Shown here: piece after piece, positions 1 to 8,354 of the stretch
Layout of the letters: every line of letters starts with the position of its first letter
Position numbering within the stretch: the first letter of the stretch is position 1
Origin: Zavarzinia sp.
GTDB lineage: Bacteria; Pseudomonadota; Alphaproteobacteria; Zavarziniales; Zavarziniaceae
Reading direction: 5' to 3'
Assembly: GCA_025869435.1 (NCBI GenBank)
Contig: JAOZVS010000129.1
Span: forward strand, 1 to 46,836
DNA length: 46,836 nucleotides
Position numbers and translations under genes: made by a program
The notes under the pieces: generated by a model
The model's database searches: none
What the model saw: only the letters and a program-made list of their open reading frames with translations
What the model was told of the DNA's origin: nothing

Positions 1-79
1 CATCCCTCTCCCCGCAGGCGGGGCGAGGGGGCGGACCGAGACGAGATGGGCCCCCTCGCCCCCGTGGGGGAGAGGGATG
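1..79. repeat. Long interrupted palindrome at the window edge
   Basis: Two nested pairs of complementary arms form one cruciform-capable element. Bases 1-13 pair perfectly with 67-79, and bases 21-31 pair perfectly with 51-61. The arms are C-rich then G-rich, with a run of G and the word GAGAGGGATG at the right. Elements of this appearance are dispersed intergenic palindromes in many high-GC proteobacteria, but I see only this one copy here and its left edge may continue outside the window. It lies downstream of the last gene of the nif operon. Confidence 0.6.
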
Positions 80-110
80 GGGTGAGGGGGTGTCGGGGCG
101 CCGGAAACGC

Positions 111-138
111 GAAATCCCGGCATCGCGGCCGGGATTTC
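111..138 (-). terminator. Probable terminator of the nif operon
   Basis: GAAATCCCGG (111-120) and CCGGGATTTC (129-138) form a perfect 10-bp stem with an 8-nt loop, 23 bases beyond the stop codon of the SIR2-like gene. Read on the minus strand, the stem is followed by GCGTTTCC, a weak U-tract. It probably ends the nifB-to-SIR2 transcript, possibly together with the larger palindrome at 1-79. Confidence 0.6.
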
Positions 139-160
139 CGTCTCGTGACTGGAGATGAAC

Positions 161-1015
161 TCAGGCGACGAGTTGGGTCACGAATTCGGCCAGGCCGCCC
201 GCGATCGGGATGATGCCCTGACCGCGCAGGAAGCGGATTTCGTTCTTCGTCAGGTCGGCATCGCCCATGACGGCGAAATGGGGGCCACGACTGCGCTTCA
301 TGATCTGGCGGGCATAGGTGCGCAGCAGCTGGTCGTGGAAGCGGCAACCGAGAAACAGGAAGCCGCGACCCTGACGGCGCAGGCGCACGGCGTCGGGGAT
401 CGGGTTCTGGATGTCGATTTCGGTCAGGACTTCGACATAATCGCTGTCGGCCAGCAGGAAATTGCCAACGGGCGTGACCGAGCCGTGCGGCTTGTAGAGA
501 AGGGTGGCCCAGCCCCCGGCGTTGACCGTCGGTGTCTCGGCGCCCTTGCGGTCATAGGCGCGGAACCAGCGGTCCTCGCCGATGGCCGCCCGTGTGATGC
601 CCTGGATCTCGCCCCAGTCGAGGACGCCGTCCATGGCGCCACGCATGGCGCCGTCATACCAGGCATCGACGATCAGCGGCAGATGCAGGCCGGCGAGGAA
701 GTGGTGCAGCGGCCCGGGTTCGACCGGCGCGGCGAAGATCTCGCGCAGCAGACTGTCGAGGGTGGAGCGATGGCGGCTGCTCTCGATATATTGCGCGGCG
801 GCCCAGGGGTTGCCCCGGGCGCGTTTCGGCAGGGCGACGCGCTTGCCGAGGGCGGCGGCCAGGGTCTCGTAATCGGTCGGAATGGCGGGGGCCGACAGGG
901 CGGCGACGCCGGCGCCGAGAAAGGGCACCAGCCGCTCCTCGGCAAGGCATTTGCGGATGGCGGGCAGCACGGTGGCGGGATCGGCCAGGTGCAGGGCGGG
1001 GGCGGCGGCGTTCAT
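161..1015 (-). CDS. SIR2-like domain protein at the end of the nif operon
   Basis: A 284-residue soluble protein of the SIR2-like superfamily. Visible family marks are the nucleotide-binding loop FLGAGV (residues 32-37), the motif IVDAWYDG (115-122) where deacetylase sirtuins have their TQNID motif, YKPHGS (174-179) with the candidate catalytic histidine, and the late motif FLGCRFHDQLLR (221-232). The classic zinc-binding cysteine tetrad is absent, so it resembles the divergent SIR2_2 type, whose members often cleave or bind NAD, more than a histone-type deacetylase. The ATG lies 3 nt after the nifT stop, so it is the last gene of the nifB operon. Genes of this type are recurrent near nifT/nifZ in alphaproteobacteria. 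The substrate and the role in nitrogen fixation are unknown. Confidence 0.8.
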   Translation of the reverse strand: MNAAAPALHLADPATVLPAIRKCLAEERLVPFLGAGVAALSAPAIPTDYETLAAALGKRVALPKRARGNPWAAAQYIESSRHRSTLDSLLREIFAAPVEPGPLHHFLAGLHLPLIVDAWYDGAMRGAMDGVLDWGEIQGITRAAIGEDRWFRAYDRKGAETPTVNAGGWATLLYKPHGSVTPVGNFLLADSDYVEVLTEIDIQNPIPDAVRLRRQGRGFLFLGCRFHDQLLRTYARQIMKRSRGPHFAVMGDADLTKNEIRFLRGQGIIPIAGGLAEFVTQLVA

Positions 1016-1018
1016 GGC

Positions 1019-1231
1019 TCAATCCTCCCCGCCGCGCTTCCGGGCGTTGACGGTGATCGGCAGGCGGGTGTCCGCCGCCATCTCGGGCAGGTCCAGTACC
1101 CAGCCGTTGCCAAGGCGCACCCAGCCGCCCCACAGGGATTCATGCTCGGTCTCGGTCACGCTTTCCTCGAGGTCCTTCTTGGGGACATAGATGGACAGGC
1201 CCGTGGCGGCCCTGCGGATCATCACTTTCAT
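1019..1231 (-). CDS. nifT: NifT/FixU family protein
   Basis: A 70-residue protein that matches the small NifT/FixU family along its whole length. It starts MKVMIRR and has the typical central WGGWVRLGNGWVLDLP segment, a beta-rich, Trp- and Gly-containing core. No catalytic or metal-binding residues are evident. NifT is a common nif-operon member that is generally dispensable for nitrogenase activity; its exact role is unknown. The ATG overlaps the 3' end of nifZ by 4 nt (ATGA type), and the stop lies 3 nt before the next gene, so it is translated as part of the same message. A purine-rich AAGGAAGG lies about 9 nt upstream of the ATG. Confidence 0.93.
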   Translation of the reverse strand: MKVMIRRAATGLSIYVPKKDLEESVTETEHESLWGGWVRLGNGWVLDLPEMAADTRLPITVNARKRGGED

Positions 1232-1521
1232 CGGCCGTGGCCTTCCTTTGGCAGATCGTCGAGGGAAATCAGCTCGCGCCGGCGCATACCGACGACGATG
1301 CCCCGGTCGATGAATTCGACCGCGTAGATGTAGTAACGCTGCAGGAACATGCCGACATCGCGGATGTAACCTTCATCGCCCTTGCGGACCAATATGTCGC
1401 CGACGTCGCGACCGGCGAAGGTGCCGTCGTTCTTCACGTAACGGGTTGCCCGCACCTTGGTGCCCGGCCGGAAGGCCGGCGGCCCCCGGGTTTCGATTTC
1501 TTCTTCGCGGCCAAGGCCCAT
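1228..1521 (-). CDS. nifZ: NifZ
   Basis: A 97-residue NifZ-family protein, which in other diazotrophs helps mature the P-clusters of the MoFe protein. The characteristic region runs from FRPGTKVRA through GRDVGDILVRKGDEGY to DRGIVVGMRRREL, near the usual NifZ length. Two in-frame ATGs are close together. I choose the second (1519-1521) because GGGAGGA lies 6 nt upstream of it, whereas the first ATG (1525-1527) abuts that ribosome site directly. If the first is used, the gene overlaps the preceding stop by 4 nt. Either way it is coupled to the Fe-S repeat protein upstream and to nifT downstream. Confidence 0.92.
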   Translation of the reverse strand: MGLGREEEIETRGPPAFRPGTKVRATRYVKNDGTFAGRDVGDILVRKGDEGYIRDVGMFLQRYYIYAVEFIDRGIVVGMRRRELISLDDLPKEGHGR

Positions 1522-1523
1522 GA

Positions 1524-2282
1524 TCATTCCTCCCGGGCGGCGAGGCGCCGCGTGACGGTTTCGCGGATCAGCGGATCGGCATCGCCGAGAAAGCCGATCA
1601 ATCCCTCGACCGGGATGCGCTCGGCGGCGGTAAAGCGGACGCGAAGGTCGGCGTCATCGGCGAAAAGGGCGAGGCGCCTCGGCTCCAGCCGCTCGGCGAC
1701 TTCCTGGCGGACCAGCGGGTCGGTATCGAAGGCCATGTCGATCAGGCGGTTGCCGGGCAGGCGGCGGGCGACCCAGCGGCGCACTTCCGGCTCCTCGTCC
1801 GCCATGGCGGCGGGCAGCAATTCCGGGGGCAGGCGGCGCACTGTGACGAGGCGGACGTAGTAATCCTCGTCCGCCAGCATGTCGAGCAGGGCCTTGCCCG
1901 AGAGGCGGCTGGCGACGGCGATGCGCACGCGCCTGTCGGGATCATGGGCAAGGGCGGCGACGCGGCTGGCCGGCAGGCGCAGCGCGGCCATCGCCCGCAC
2001 CTCCGGTTCCGGGTCGGCCAGCAGCGCCGGCAGATGGAACAGGTCGACATATTTGGCCGCGATCGCCCGCACCTCGAAATAGGGATGGTCGAGATACTGG
2101 CCGGACAATTCCGGGTGATCGATGAAGAAACGCTCCACCCGGCGGGCGCGGCGGTCGCGGACGCAGGTCTTGCCCTTGCGGCAGCGGCCGTCGCGGTGCA
2201 TCGCCTCATGCGGGCACGACCGGCAGGAGACCGGCCGGCCCAGCCAGTCGAGGGCTTCGCCCGTCAGCTCCATCGCCGGCAC
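1524..2282 (-). CDS. 4Fe-4S-binding leucine-rich-variant (LRV) repeat protein
   Basis: A 252-residue protein with two parts. The N-terminus carries four cysteines spaced C20-x2-C23-x10-C34-x5-C40, suited to one [4Fe-4S] cluster. The rest (about 60-250) is a run of roughly 24-residue helical repeats with recurring 'DPEPEVRAMAALRL', 'DPDRRVRIAVASRL', 'DEDYYVRLVTVRRL' patterns. This is the architecture of the LRV protein known beside nifB/fdxN in Azotobacter and other diazotrophs, whose function is unknown; a scaffold or Fe-S partner role is an inference. The GTG start at 2280-2282 is preferred because GAGGAAGG sits 7 nt upstream. The next ATG (2271-2273) has poorer spacing. It follows the ferredoxin by 13 nt. 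Confidence 0.9.
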   Translation of the reverse strand: MPAMELTGEALDWLGRPVSCRSCPHEAMHRDGRCRKGKTCVRDRRARRVERFFIDHPELSGQYLDHPYFEVRAIAAKYVDLFHLPALLADPEPEVRAMAALRLPASRVAALAHDPDRRVRIAVASRLSGKALLDMLADEDYYVRLVTVRRLPPELLPAAMADEEPEVRRWVARRLPGNRLIDMAFDTDPLVRQEVAERLEPRRLALFADDADLRVRFTAAERIPVEGLIGFLGDADPLIRETVTRRLAAREE

Positions 2283-2295
2283 CGGGGGACCTTCC

Positions 2296-2490
2296 TCAGG
2301 CCGGAACGCAGGTTTTCGGCACCGGGCAGACGGCCGCGCATTGCGGGGCGTCGAACTGCCCTTCGCATTCGGTGCATTTCTTGGGGTCGATCACGAAGAT
2401 GTCGCCCTTCATGCGGATCGCCGCGTTGGGGCATTCGAATTCGCAGGCCGAGCAACCGGTGCATTGGGAGGTGATGATCTTGTAGGCCAT
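2296..2490 (-). CDS. fdxN: nif-associated 2[4Fe-4S] ferredoxin (FdxN type)
   Basis: A 64-residue ferredoxin. The first cluster motif is [12 protein letters not shown] (C10-x2-C13-x2-C16-x3-C20-P). The second set is C39-x2-C42-x8-C51-x3-C55-P with a further cysteine at 60; the 8-residue insertion is typical of the Allochromatium/FdxN-like class. FdxN-type ferredoxins next to nifB supply electrons for FeMo-cofactor assembly and in some bacteria are needed for NifB activity. The gene follows nifB by 25 nt in the same operon. I start at the ATG at 2488-2490, where the protein begins MAYKI and AAAGGA lies upstream. A longer in-frame version adds a basic, unstructured N-terminus with no family match. 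Confidence 0.93.
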   Translation of the reverse strand: MAYKIITSQCTGCSACEFECPNAAIRMKGDIFVIDPKKCTECEGQFDAPQCAAVCPVPKTCVPA

Positions 2491-2515
2491 GATGGCGATC
2501 CTTTCGTGTCGGGGG

Positions 2516-3994
2516 TCAGGCGGTGAGAAGCTGTTCGGCCGGGCTGTGACGCGCCGCATACCAGGCGGCGATGCCGGCCTCGATCCAGTCGAAGGCGTGT
2601 TCGTCGGTCGCCTCGATGCCGGCGGCGGTCAGGCTGTCTTTCGGGCAATCGCCGATCTTGGCGCAGAGCACGACATCGATGCCGGCGAGGGCGGCGATGA
2701 CGCCGTCCAGCGTCGCATCCTCGCCCCAGCCGCCTTCGCAATATTGCTCGACCTTGCGATGGCCGATGAAGGCGACGCCCTTGGCCGAGGCTTCGTAGAC
2801 CTGGAATTCGGTGGCATGGCCGAAGTGCTGGTTGATGCGGCCGCCGCCCCTTGTCGCGACCGCGACCAGGACGGAGGCGCCGGCCTTCAGGCCCGAGACC
2901 TCGGCGCTGGCGGCTTTCCGCACCGCGACATGCTCGCCGCGCTCGACCGCGACGATCTCGCGGTAGGTCTCGCGCTGGCTGGGATCGTAGGCGACCTCTT
3001 CCGGCAGGAGGTCGAGGTTGAATTCCTGGCCCCGGTCCTCGCCGAGGAGGCCGACGGCATCGGCCCGGCACTGGCGGCAATGGCGCATCAGCTTGGTGCC
3101 GTCCTCCAGCTTGTCCTGCAATGCCTTCAGTTCCATCGCCGTCGGCCCGCGCTGGCCGGTCAGGCCGAAATGCGTGCCATGGGCGGGATCGGAAATAAGG
3201 GGCATGATATTGTGCAGGAAGGCGCCCTTGCCCTTCACCACCTTGTTCACCTCGATCAGATGCTGGTCGTTGATGCCCGGGATCATGACCGAGTTCACCT
3301 TGACCAGGATGTCCCGAGCCTTCAGGAGGTCGAGGCTCTCCATCTGCCGCTCGTGCAGGATCTTGGCGGCGTCCAGCCCGGTCCAGCGTTTGCCGCGGTG
3401 GAAGATCCAGGGATAGATCCTGGTGCCGACCTCGGGGTCGACCATGTTGATGGTCAGGGTCACATGGTCGATGTTCATGCCGGCGATTTCGTCGACATGA
3501 TCGGGCAGGGCGAGGCCGTTGGACGACAGGCACAGTTTCACGTCCGGGATCACCCGCGACACCAGCTCGAAAGTGGCCTTCGTCTTCCGCCAGTCGTAGG
3601 CCGAGTCACCGGGACCCGCGATGCCGAGGACCGAGAACTGCGGCACTTCGTTGGCGACCGCGATCACCTTGCGCAGGGCCTGTTCGGGGGTCAGTTTTTC
3701 GGAAACGACGCCGGGCCGGCTTTCGTTGGCGCAATCATATTTGCGATTGCAGTAGTTGCACTGGATGTTGCAGGCGGGTGCGACCGCGACATGCATCCGG
3801 GCGAAATAGTGATGAGCCTCTTCCGAGTAACAGGGATGGTCCTTGATGCGGTCCCAGACCTCGGGCGGCAGGTCGCCGGCACCCTCCGACGAGCCGCAGG
3901 ACGAGGATGAGCATCCACCCCCCTCGAGGGCTTCACGCATGGATTCGGCCGATGTCGGCGCCCCCAGGCTGCCGAGCGGTATCAACTGTGCCAC
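2516..3994 (-). CDS. nifB: NifB, radical SAM FeMo-cofactor maturase
   Basis: NifB builds NifB-co (the 8Fe-9S-C precursor of FeMo-co) from [4Fe-4S] clusters using S-adenosylmethionine. The 492-residue product has the radical-SAM motif CNIQCNYC (75-82) followed by C88, the downstream SSNGLALP and GINDQH segments of the NifB core, and a C-terminal NifX/NafY-like domain (from about residue 370: [18 protein letters not shown]) that binds cofactor. A Cys/Ser-rich segment (28-35) lies near the N-terminus. The GTG at 3992-3994 is chosen because GGAGG sits 7 nt upstream; an in-frame TTG at 4010-4012 would add six residues but has no such site. The sigma-54 promoter lies about 40 nt upstream. Confidence 0.97.
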   Translation of the reverse strand: MAQLIPLGSLGAPTSAESMREALEGGGCSSSSCGSSEGAGDLPPEVWDRIKDHPCYSEEAHHYFARMHVAVAPACNIQCNYCNRKYDCANESRPGVVSEKLTPEQALRKVIAVANEVPQFSVLGIAGPGDSAYDWRKTKATFELVSRVIPDVKLCLSSNGLALPDHVDEIAGMNIDHVTLTINMVDPEVGTRIYPWIFHRGKRWTGLDAAKILHERQMESLDLLKARDILVKVNSVMIPGINDQHLIEVNKVVKGKGAFLHNIMPLISDPAHGTHFGLTGQRGPTAMELKALQDKLEDGTKLMRHCRQCRADAVGLLGEDRGQEFNLDLLPEEVAYDPSQRETYREIVAVERGEHVAVRKAASAEVSGLKAGASVLVAVATRGGGRINQHFGHATEFQVYEASAKGVAFIGHRKVEQYCEGGWGEDATLDGVIAALAGIDVVLCAKIGDCPKDSLTAAGIEATDEHAFDWIEAGIAAWYAARHSPAEQLLTA

Positions 3995-4034
3995 GCTCTT
4001 CCTCCGTCGCAAGAGATCCCCACCCGTTCCCTTC

Positions 4035-4050
4035 GCAAGCGGCGTGCCAA
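4035..4050 (-). promoter_or_regulatory. Sigma-54 (-24/-12) promoter of nifB
   Basis: On the minus strand the bases read TTGGCACGCCGCTTGC, a full match to the RpoN consensus TGGCAC-N5-TTGC with the invariant GG and GC correctly spaced. Transcription would start near 4023, giving a leader of about 30 nt before the nifB GTG. A NifA activator site lies about 90 bp upstream, the usual arrangement for nif promoters. Confidence 0.93.
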
Positions 4051-4114
4051 GGGGACAAGTTATTGATTTGTTTGGGTGATCACTTGCGGCGGGGCAAAGC
4101 CGCCGTCAGGAGGG

Positions 4115-4159
4115 CGACGTTTTGTCGGCCCGCCGTGTCGCACCCCCGACAAAACGTCG
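4115..4159. repeat. 14-bp perfect inverted repeat between nifA and nifB
   Basis: CGACGTTTTGTCGG (4115-4128) and CCGACAAAACGTCG (4146-4159) are exact complements separated by 17 nt. The right arm shares bases with both the NifA activator site (4136-4151) and the stem of the shorter hairpin at 4141-4165, so the two hairpins cannot form together. It may be a terminator, an operator, or both. Confidence 0.75.
4136..4151. promoter_or_regulatory. NifA upstream activator sequence
   Basis: TGT-CGCACCCCCG-ACA matches the TGT-N10-ACA NifA binding consensus exactly. It is centred about 100 bp upstream of the nifB -24/-12 element, within the normal range for activation by DNA looping. It lies just 20 bases beyond the nifA stop codon and partly inside hairpin-forming sequence. 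Confidence 0.85.
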
Positions 4160-4165
4160 GGGGTG
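4141..4165 (-). terminator. Hairpin after nifA, possible terminator
   Basis: CACCCCCGAC (4141-4150) pairs perfectly with GTCGGGGGTG (4156-4165) around a 5-nt loop, six bases after the nifA stop codon. The stem is very stable, but no T-run follows on the minus strand, so intrinsic termination is uncertain; nifA transcripts may partly read into nifB. Confidence 0.5.
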
Positions 4166-4170
4166 TCGCA

Positions 4171-5931
<1,761 letters not shown>

Positions 5932-5993
5932 GGTTCACCCCTCGAAAGCAGAGGCGCGACAACGTGCCGGCAAGCAATCGGAATGGCGGATCG

Positions 5994-6026
5994 CCTATTG
6001 AATAGGGTTAGTCCAAATCTGGTCAA
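5994..6026 (-). promoter_or_regulatory. Candidate nifA promoter with overlapping 13-bp palindrome
   Basis: On the minus strand TTGACC (6021-6026) and TATTCA (5999-6004) are separated by 16 nt, a plausible sigma-70-type -35/-10 pair about 70 bp from the nifA ATG. CCTATT-G-AATAGG (5994-6006) is a perfect palindrome covering the -10 hexamer, so it could be an operator. No convincing -24/-12 element or FNR/FixK box (TTGAT-N4-ATCAA) is seen in this gap. Confidence 0.35.
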
Positions 6027-6073
6027 CGCCTACCTAAGGTCAATGCCCCCCGTCTGCGTCAATTTGGCCCGAT

Positions 6074-6745
6074 CTAGCCGGTCTTGCGGGCGTTGACCGC
6101 GTCGCGCAGGCGGATCAGGGCGGAAAGGGGCGAGGGCAGGGCCTTCAGCACGGGGTCCACGCGGGCGCGCAATTTGCCGAGCTGCATCACATTCTCGATT
6201 CGGCGATCGAGAAAGGACCAGGTTTCGGCCCGGCCTTCACTGTCGTCCTGCAGCCAGAAGGCGAGGGTGGCGGAATAGACCCCGGCCAGGATCGCCCGCT
6301 TGGAATAGAAACTGAATTCTTCCGACGGGGAAGCGTCGCCGGTGCCGCGCCAGATGGCATCGACCGTGGTGTACAGAAGTCGGGCGGCCAGGGGCGCGCC
6401 CAGCGGCAGGGCGAGAAATTGCACCGCCCGGCGCACCGATTCCCGGTCCGCCTCGCATTGTTCGAGGCGGGTGCGGATGGCGAGGGTGATTTTCTCGCGG
6501 ATCTTCAGGCCGTCGAGACCCCGGGCCGCCAGCGCCTCGACCATGCGCTTGTCGGCGCGGACCGAATGCAGGGCGATGGCGTCGAGCGGCCCGCGCGGCA
6601 GGGCATTGCGCGCCAGCAGGGGATCGATGCCCAGATCCTTCGCCGCGTTGTCGATCGCCGCCTGCGACCATCCGTCGAAGGGCACATGCATCATCATGGC
6701 GTCAAGCAGGCGAAGCCCCAGATCGTCGGCCGTTGTATCCACCAT
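6074..6745 (-). CDS. COQ9 family protein
   Basis: A 223-residue, mostly helical protein of the COQ9 family. COQ9 is a lipid-binding TetR-fold protein that assists hydroxylation steps of ubiquinone synthesis. The family look is seen in the N-terminal DAMMMHVPFDGWSQAA, the middle part EKITLAIRTRLEQ and the aromatic DAIWRGTGDASPSEEFSFYSKRAILAGVY segment (given here in pieces). The start is the ATG at 6743-6745, just 5 nt after the def stop codon, which makes def-coq9 a likely operon. Longer upstream frames on this strand merely read through def. It may share transcription with nifA, but a promoter-like element lies in the 142-bp gap. Confidence 0.88.
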   Translation of the reverse strand: MVDTTADDLGLRLLDAMMMHVPFDGWSQAAIDNAAKDLGIDPLLARNALPRGPLDAIALHSVRADKRMVEALAARGLDGLKIREKITLAIRTRLEQCEADRESVRRAVQFLALPLGAPLAARLLYTTVDAIWRGTGDASPSEEFSFYSKRAILAGVYSATLAFWLQDDSEGRAETWSFLDRRIENVMQLGKLRARVDPVLKALPSPLSALIRLRDAVNARKTG

Positions 6746-6750
6746 GAACC

Positions 6751-7272
6751 TCAATCCTCGAAACTGTCGGCGTCGACGAAGCCGAAACTCGACAGATCCG
6801 TCATCCGCTGGGGATAGAGGATGCCATCGAGATGGTCGCACTCGTGCTGTACCACGCGGGCATGGAAATCCCGCGCCTCGCGCTCGACCAGCTGGCCGTC
6901 GAGGCCGAGGCCGCGGTAGCGGATGTGGCGGGCGCGCGGCACCAGGCCCTTCAGGCCGGGGACGGACAGGCACCCCTCCCAGTCCAACTCCCGCGCCGGG
7001 TCCAGAACCTCGATCACCGGATCGGCGAGGACGGTCAGAGGCGCGTTCTCGATCCCCCGGGCGTTCTCGTCGCCGAGCGGGGCATGGAACACCACCAGCC
7101 GGCGCGATACCCCGACCTGGGGCGCCGCAATGCCCCGGCCGTGGGCGGCCCGCATGGTCTCGACCATGTCGGCGACCAGGGCGCGCACGTCCGGCGCCGT
7201 GGGATCGCCCACGGGATCGGCGGCACGGCGCAGCACGGGATGGCCCATGCGCAGGATCGGTCGAATGCTCAT
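6751..7272 (-). CDS. def: Peptide deformylase
   Basis: Peptide deformylase removes the formyl group from the initiator methionine of new proteins. The 173-residue product has all three active-site motifs in order: GRGIAAPQVG (45-54), EGCLS (99-103, Cys is a metal ligand) and HECDH (143-147, two His ligands and the catalytic Glu). The length is normal. There is no adjacent fmt gene, the usual partner of the main def copy in many bacteria, so this could be a second deformylase. The downstream partner here is coq9, with a 5-nt gap. Confidence 0.95.
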   Translation of the reverse strand: MSIRPILRMGHPVLRRAADPVGDPTAPDVRALVADMVETMRAAHGRGIAAPQVGVSRRLVVFHAPLGDENARGIENAPLTVLADPVIEVLDPARELDWEGCLSVPGLKGLVPRARHIRYRGLGLDGQLVEREARDFHARVVQHECDHLDGILYPQRMTDLSSFGFVDADSFED

Positions 7273-7399
7273 GCAGGAAATATGGCGCAGTCGCGCCGTC
7301 TTGCAACCGCCCTTGCGGACCTCGGGCAGGGAACCGTGTCATGATGGCGCCGTTGACACCGATATGCGGCGCTTCGCCGCGAGCAATGGAGACGACATC

Positions 7400-7645
7400 A
7401 TGGGTTGGTTGTCCTGGATCATCCTCGGCCTGATCGCGGGCCTCATCGCCAAGTTTCTCGTGCCCGGCCATGACGGCGGCGGGCTGATCTGGACCACGAT
7501 CGTCGGCATCGTCGGCGCCTTCATCGGCGGCTACATCGGCACCCAGATCGGTTGGGGCGAGGCCAGCAGCCTCGACCTGCGCTCGATCGGCATCGCCGTT
7601 CTCGGGGCCATCATCTTCCTCGTCATCTGGCGCGCGGTCGCCTGA
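7400..7645 (+). CDS. GlsB/YeaQ/YmgE family membrane protein
   Basis: An 81-residue inner-membrane protein of the GlsB/YeaQ/YmgE (transglycosylase-associated) stress family. Three hydrophobic segments are visible: WLSWIILGLIAGLIAKFLV (about 3-21), the Gly-rich WTTIVGIVGAFIGGYIG (31-47) and IGIAVLGAIIFLVIW (63-77). The 'PGHDGGGLIWTTIVGIVGA' stretch is the family hallmark. Members are often induced by osmotic or general stress, and the function is poorly known. The ATG has GGAG 8 nt upstream, and a GCGGCG-CTT-CGCCGC hairpin (7366-7380) sits in the short leader. It is divergent from def. Confidence 0.9.
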   Translation: MGWLSWIILGLIAGLIAKFLVPGHDGGGLIWTTIVGIVGAFIGGYIGTQIGWGEASSLDLRSIGIAVLGAIIFLVIWRAVA

Positions 7646-7721
7646 ACGGCGCAGGAAAATCCCCCGGCATCCGTTTCCTGCTCAAGGGGCCTCGATGGCA
7701 CGAAACAGAAGGATGTCTTCC

Positions 7722-8288
7722 ATGAAACGATTGACGCTCGCGGCGCTCGGCCTTGCCGCCCTCTTGGGCTCGACCGCGCTCGGCACGGGGCTCGGCTTCG
7801 CCGGCTCGCCGCCGGATGGCGCCCGCAAGCCCCGGGCCGAGCATGTGATGAGCCCCGAGCGCATGGCCGACCGCTGCAAGCGGCAATTCGCCGGGGCGGC
7901 CGCCAAGCTGACCTATCTCGAAACGCGCCTGGCCCCGACCGAGGCGCAGAAGCCGGCCTGGCAGGCCTACAAGGACGCGGTCGAGGCGGCCGAGGCGACG
8001 AACCGCGACGCCTGCGTCGCCGCCGTCCCCGTGAAGGCCGAGGAGCCGGTTGGCCCGCCCGATATCGTCACCCGCGAGACGATGAAGGTGAAGCGCCTCG
8101 AAGCCGAACTGAGCCGCTCCAAGGCGACCTTGCCGGCGCTGCAGAAGCTCTATTCCGTGCTGACGCCGGAACAGCGGGCCATGCTGGACGAGCCGGCGCC
8201 GCGCCGTCACCACGACCGGCCGAAGCCCGCGAGCCTCGACCGGCCGGCGCCGGGCGCCATGGACGATACGCCGCCGCCGGCGCAGTAA
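7722..8288 (+). CDS. Spy/CpxP-like LTxxQ motif periplasmic protein
   Basis: A 188-residue exported protein. The first about 30 residues form a cleavable signal peptide (MKRLTLAALGLAALLGS...). The mature part is helical and charged, with paired segments 'LETRLAPTEAQKPAWQAYKDA' (in two pieces: LETRLAPTEAQ then KPAWQAYKDA) and 'LYSVLTPEQRAMLD', the latter being the LTxxQ motif of Spy/CpxP-type periplasmic chaperones. The C-terminus is Pro/His-rich and probably disordered. I start at the ATG at 7722, which has AGAAGGA 8 nt upstream, rather than at upstream in-frame codons. A terminator follows the stop. A role in envelope stress is inferred from the family only. Confidence 0.75.
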   Translation: MKRLTLAALGLAALLGSTALGTGLGFAGSPPDGARKPRAEHVMSPERMADRCKRQFAGAAAKLTYLETRLAPTEAQKPAWQAYKDAVEAAEATNRDACVAAVPVKAEEPVGPPDIVTRETMKVKRLEAELSRSKATLPALQKLYSVLTPEQRAMLDEPAPRRHHDRPKPASLDRPAPGAMDDTPPPAQ

Positions 8289-8309
8289 TACCAGCGCCCC
8301 CCTGATCCC

Positions 8310-8338
8310 GACCCCGGCCGCGAGGCCGGGGTCTTTGC
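8310..8338 (+). terminator. Intrinsic terminator
   Basis: GACCCCGGCC (8310-8319) pairs perfectly with GGCCGGGGTC (8324-8333) around the stable tetraloop GCGA, followed by TTTGC. It lies 22 nt after the Spy-like gene and before the EF-hand lipoprotein. Confidence 0.8.
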
Positions 8339-8354
8339 ACTTCGCGAGCGCGCC

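Noticed and set aside
155-1327. Long plus-strand open frame opposite the SIR2-like gene and nifT
   Set aside because: It is a high-GC antisense shadow: low-complexity Gly/Ala/Asp-rich product, no family match, and the minus-strand genes match known families.
5932-6073. FNR/FixK box or sigma-54 promoter for nifA
   Set aside because: No TTGAT-N4-ATCAA and no correctly spaced GG/GC element was found in the gap.
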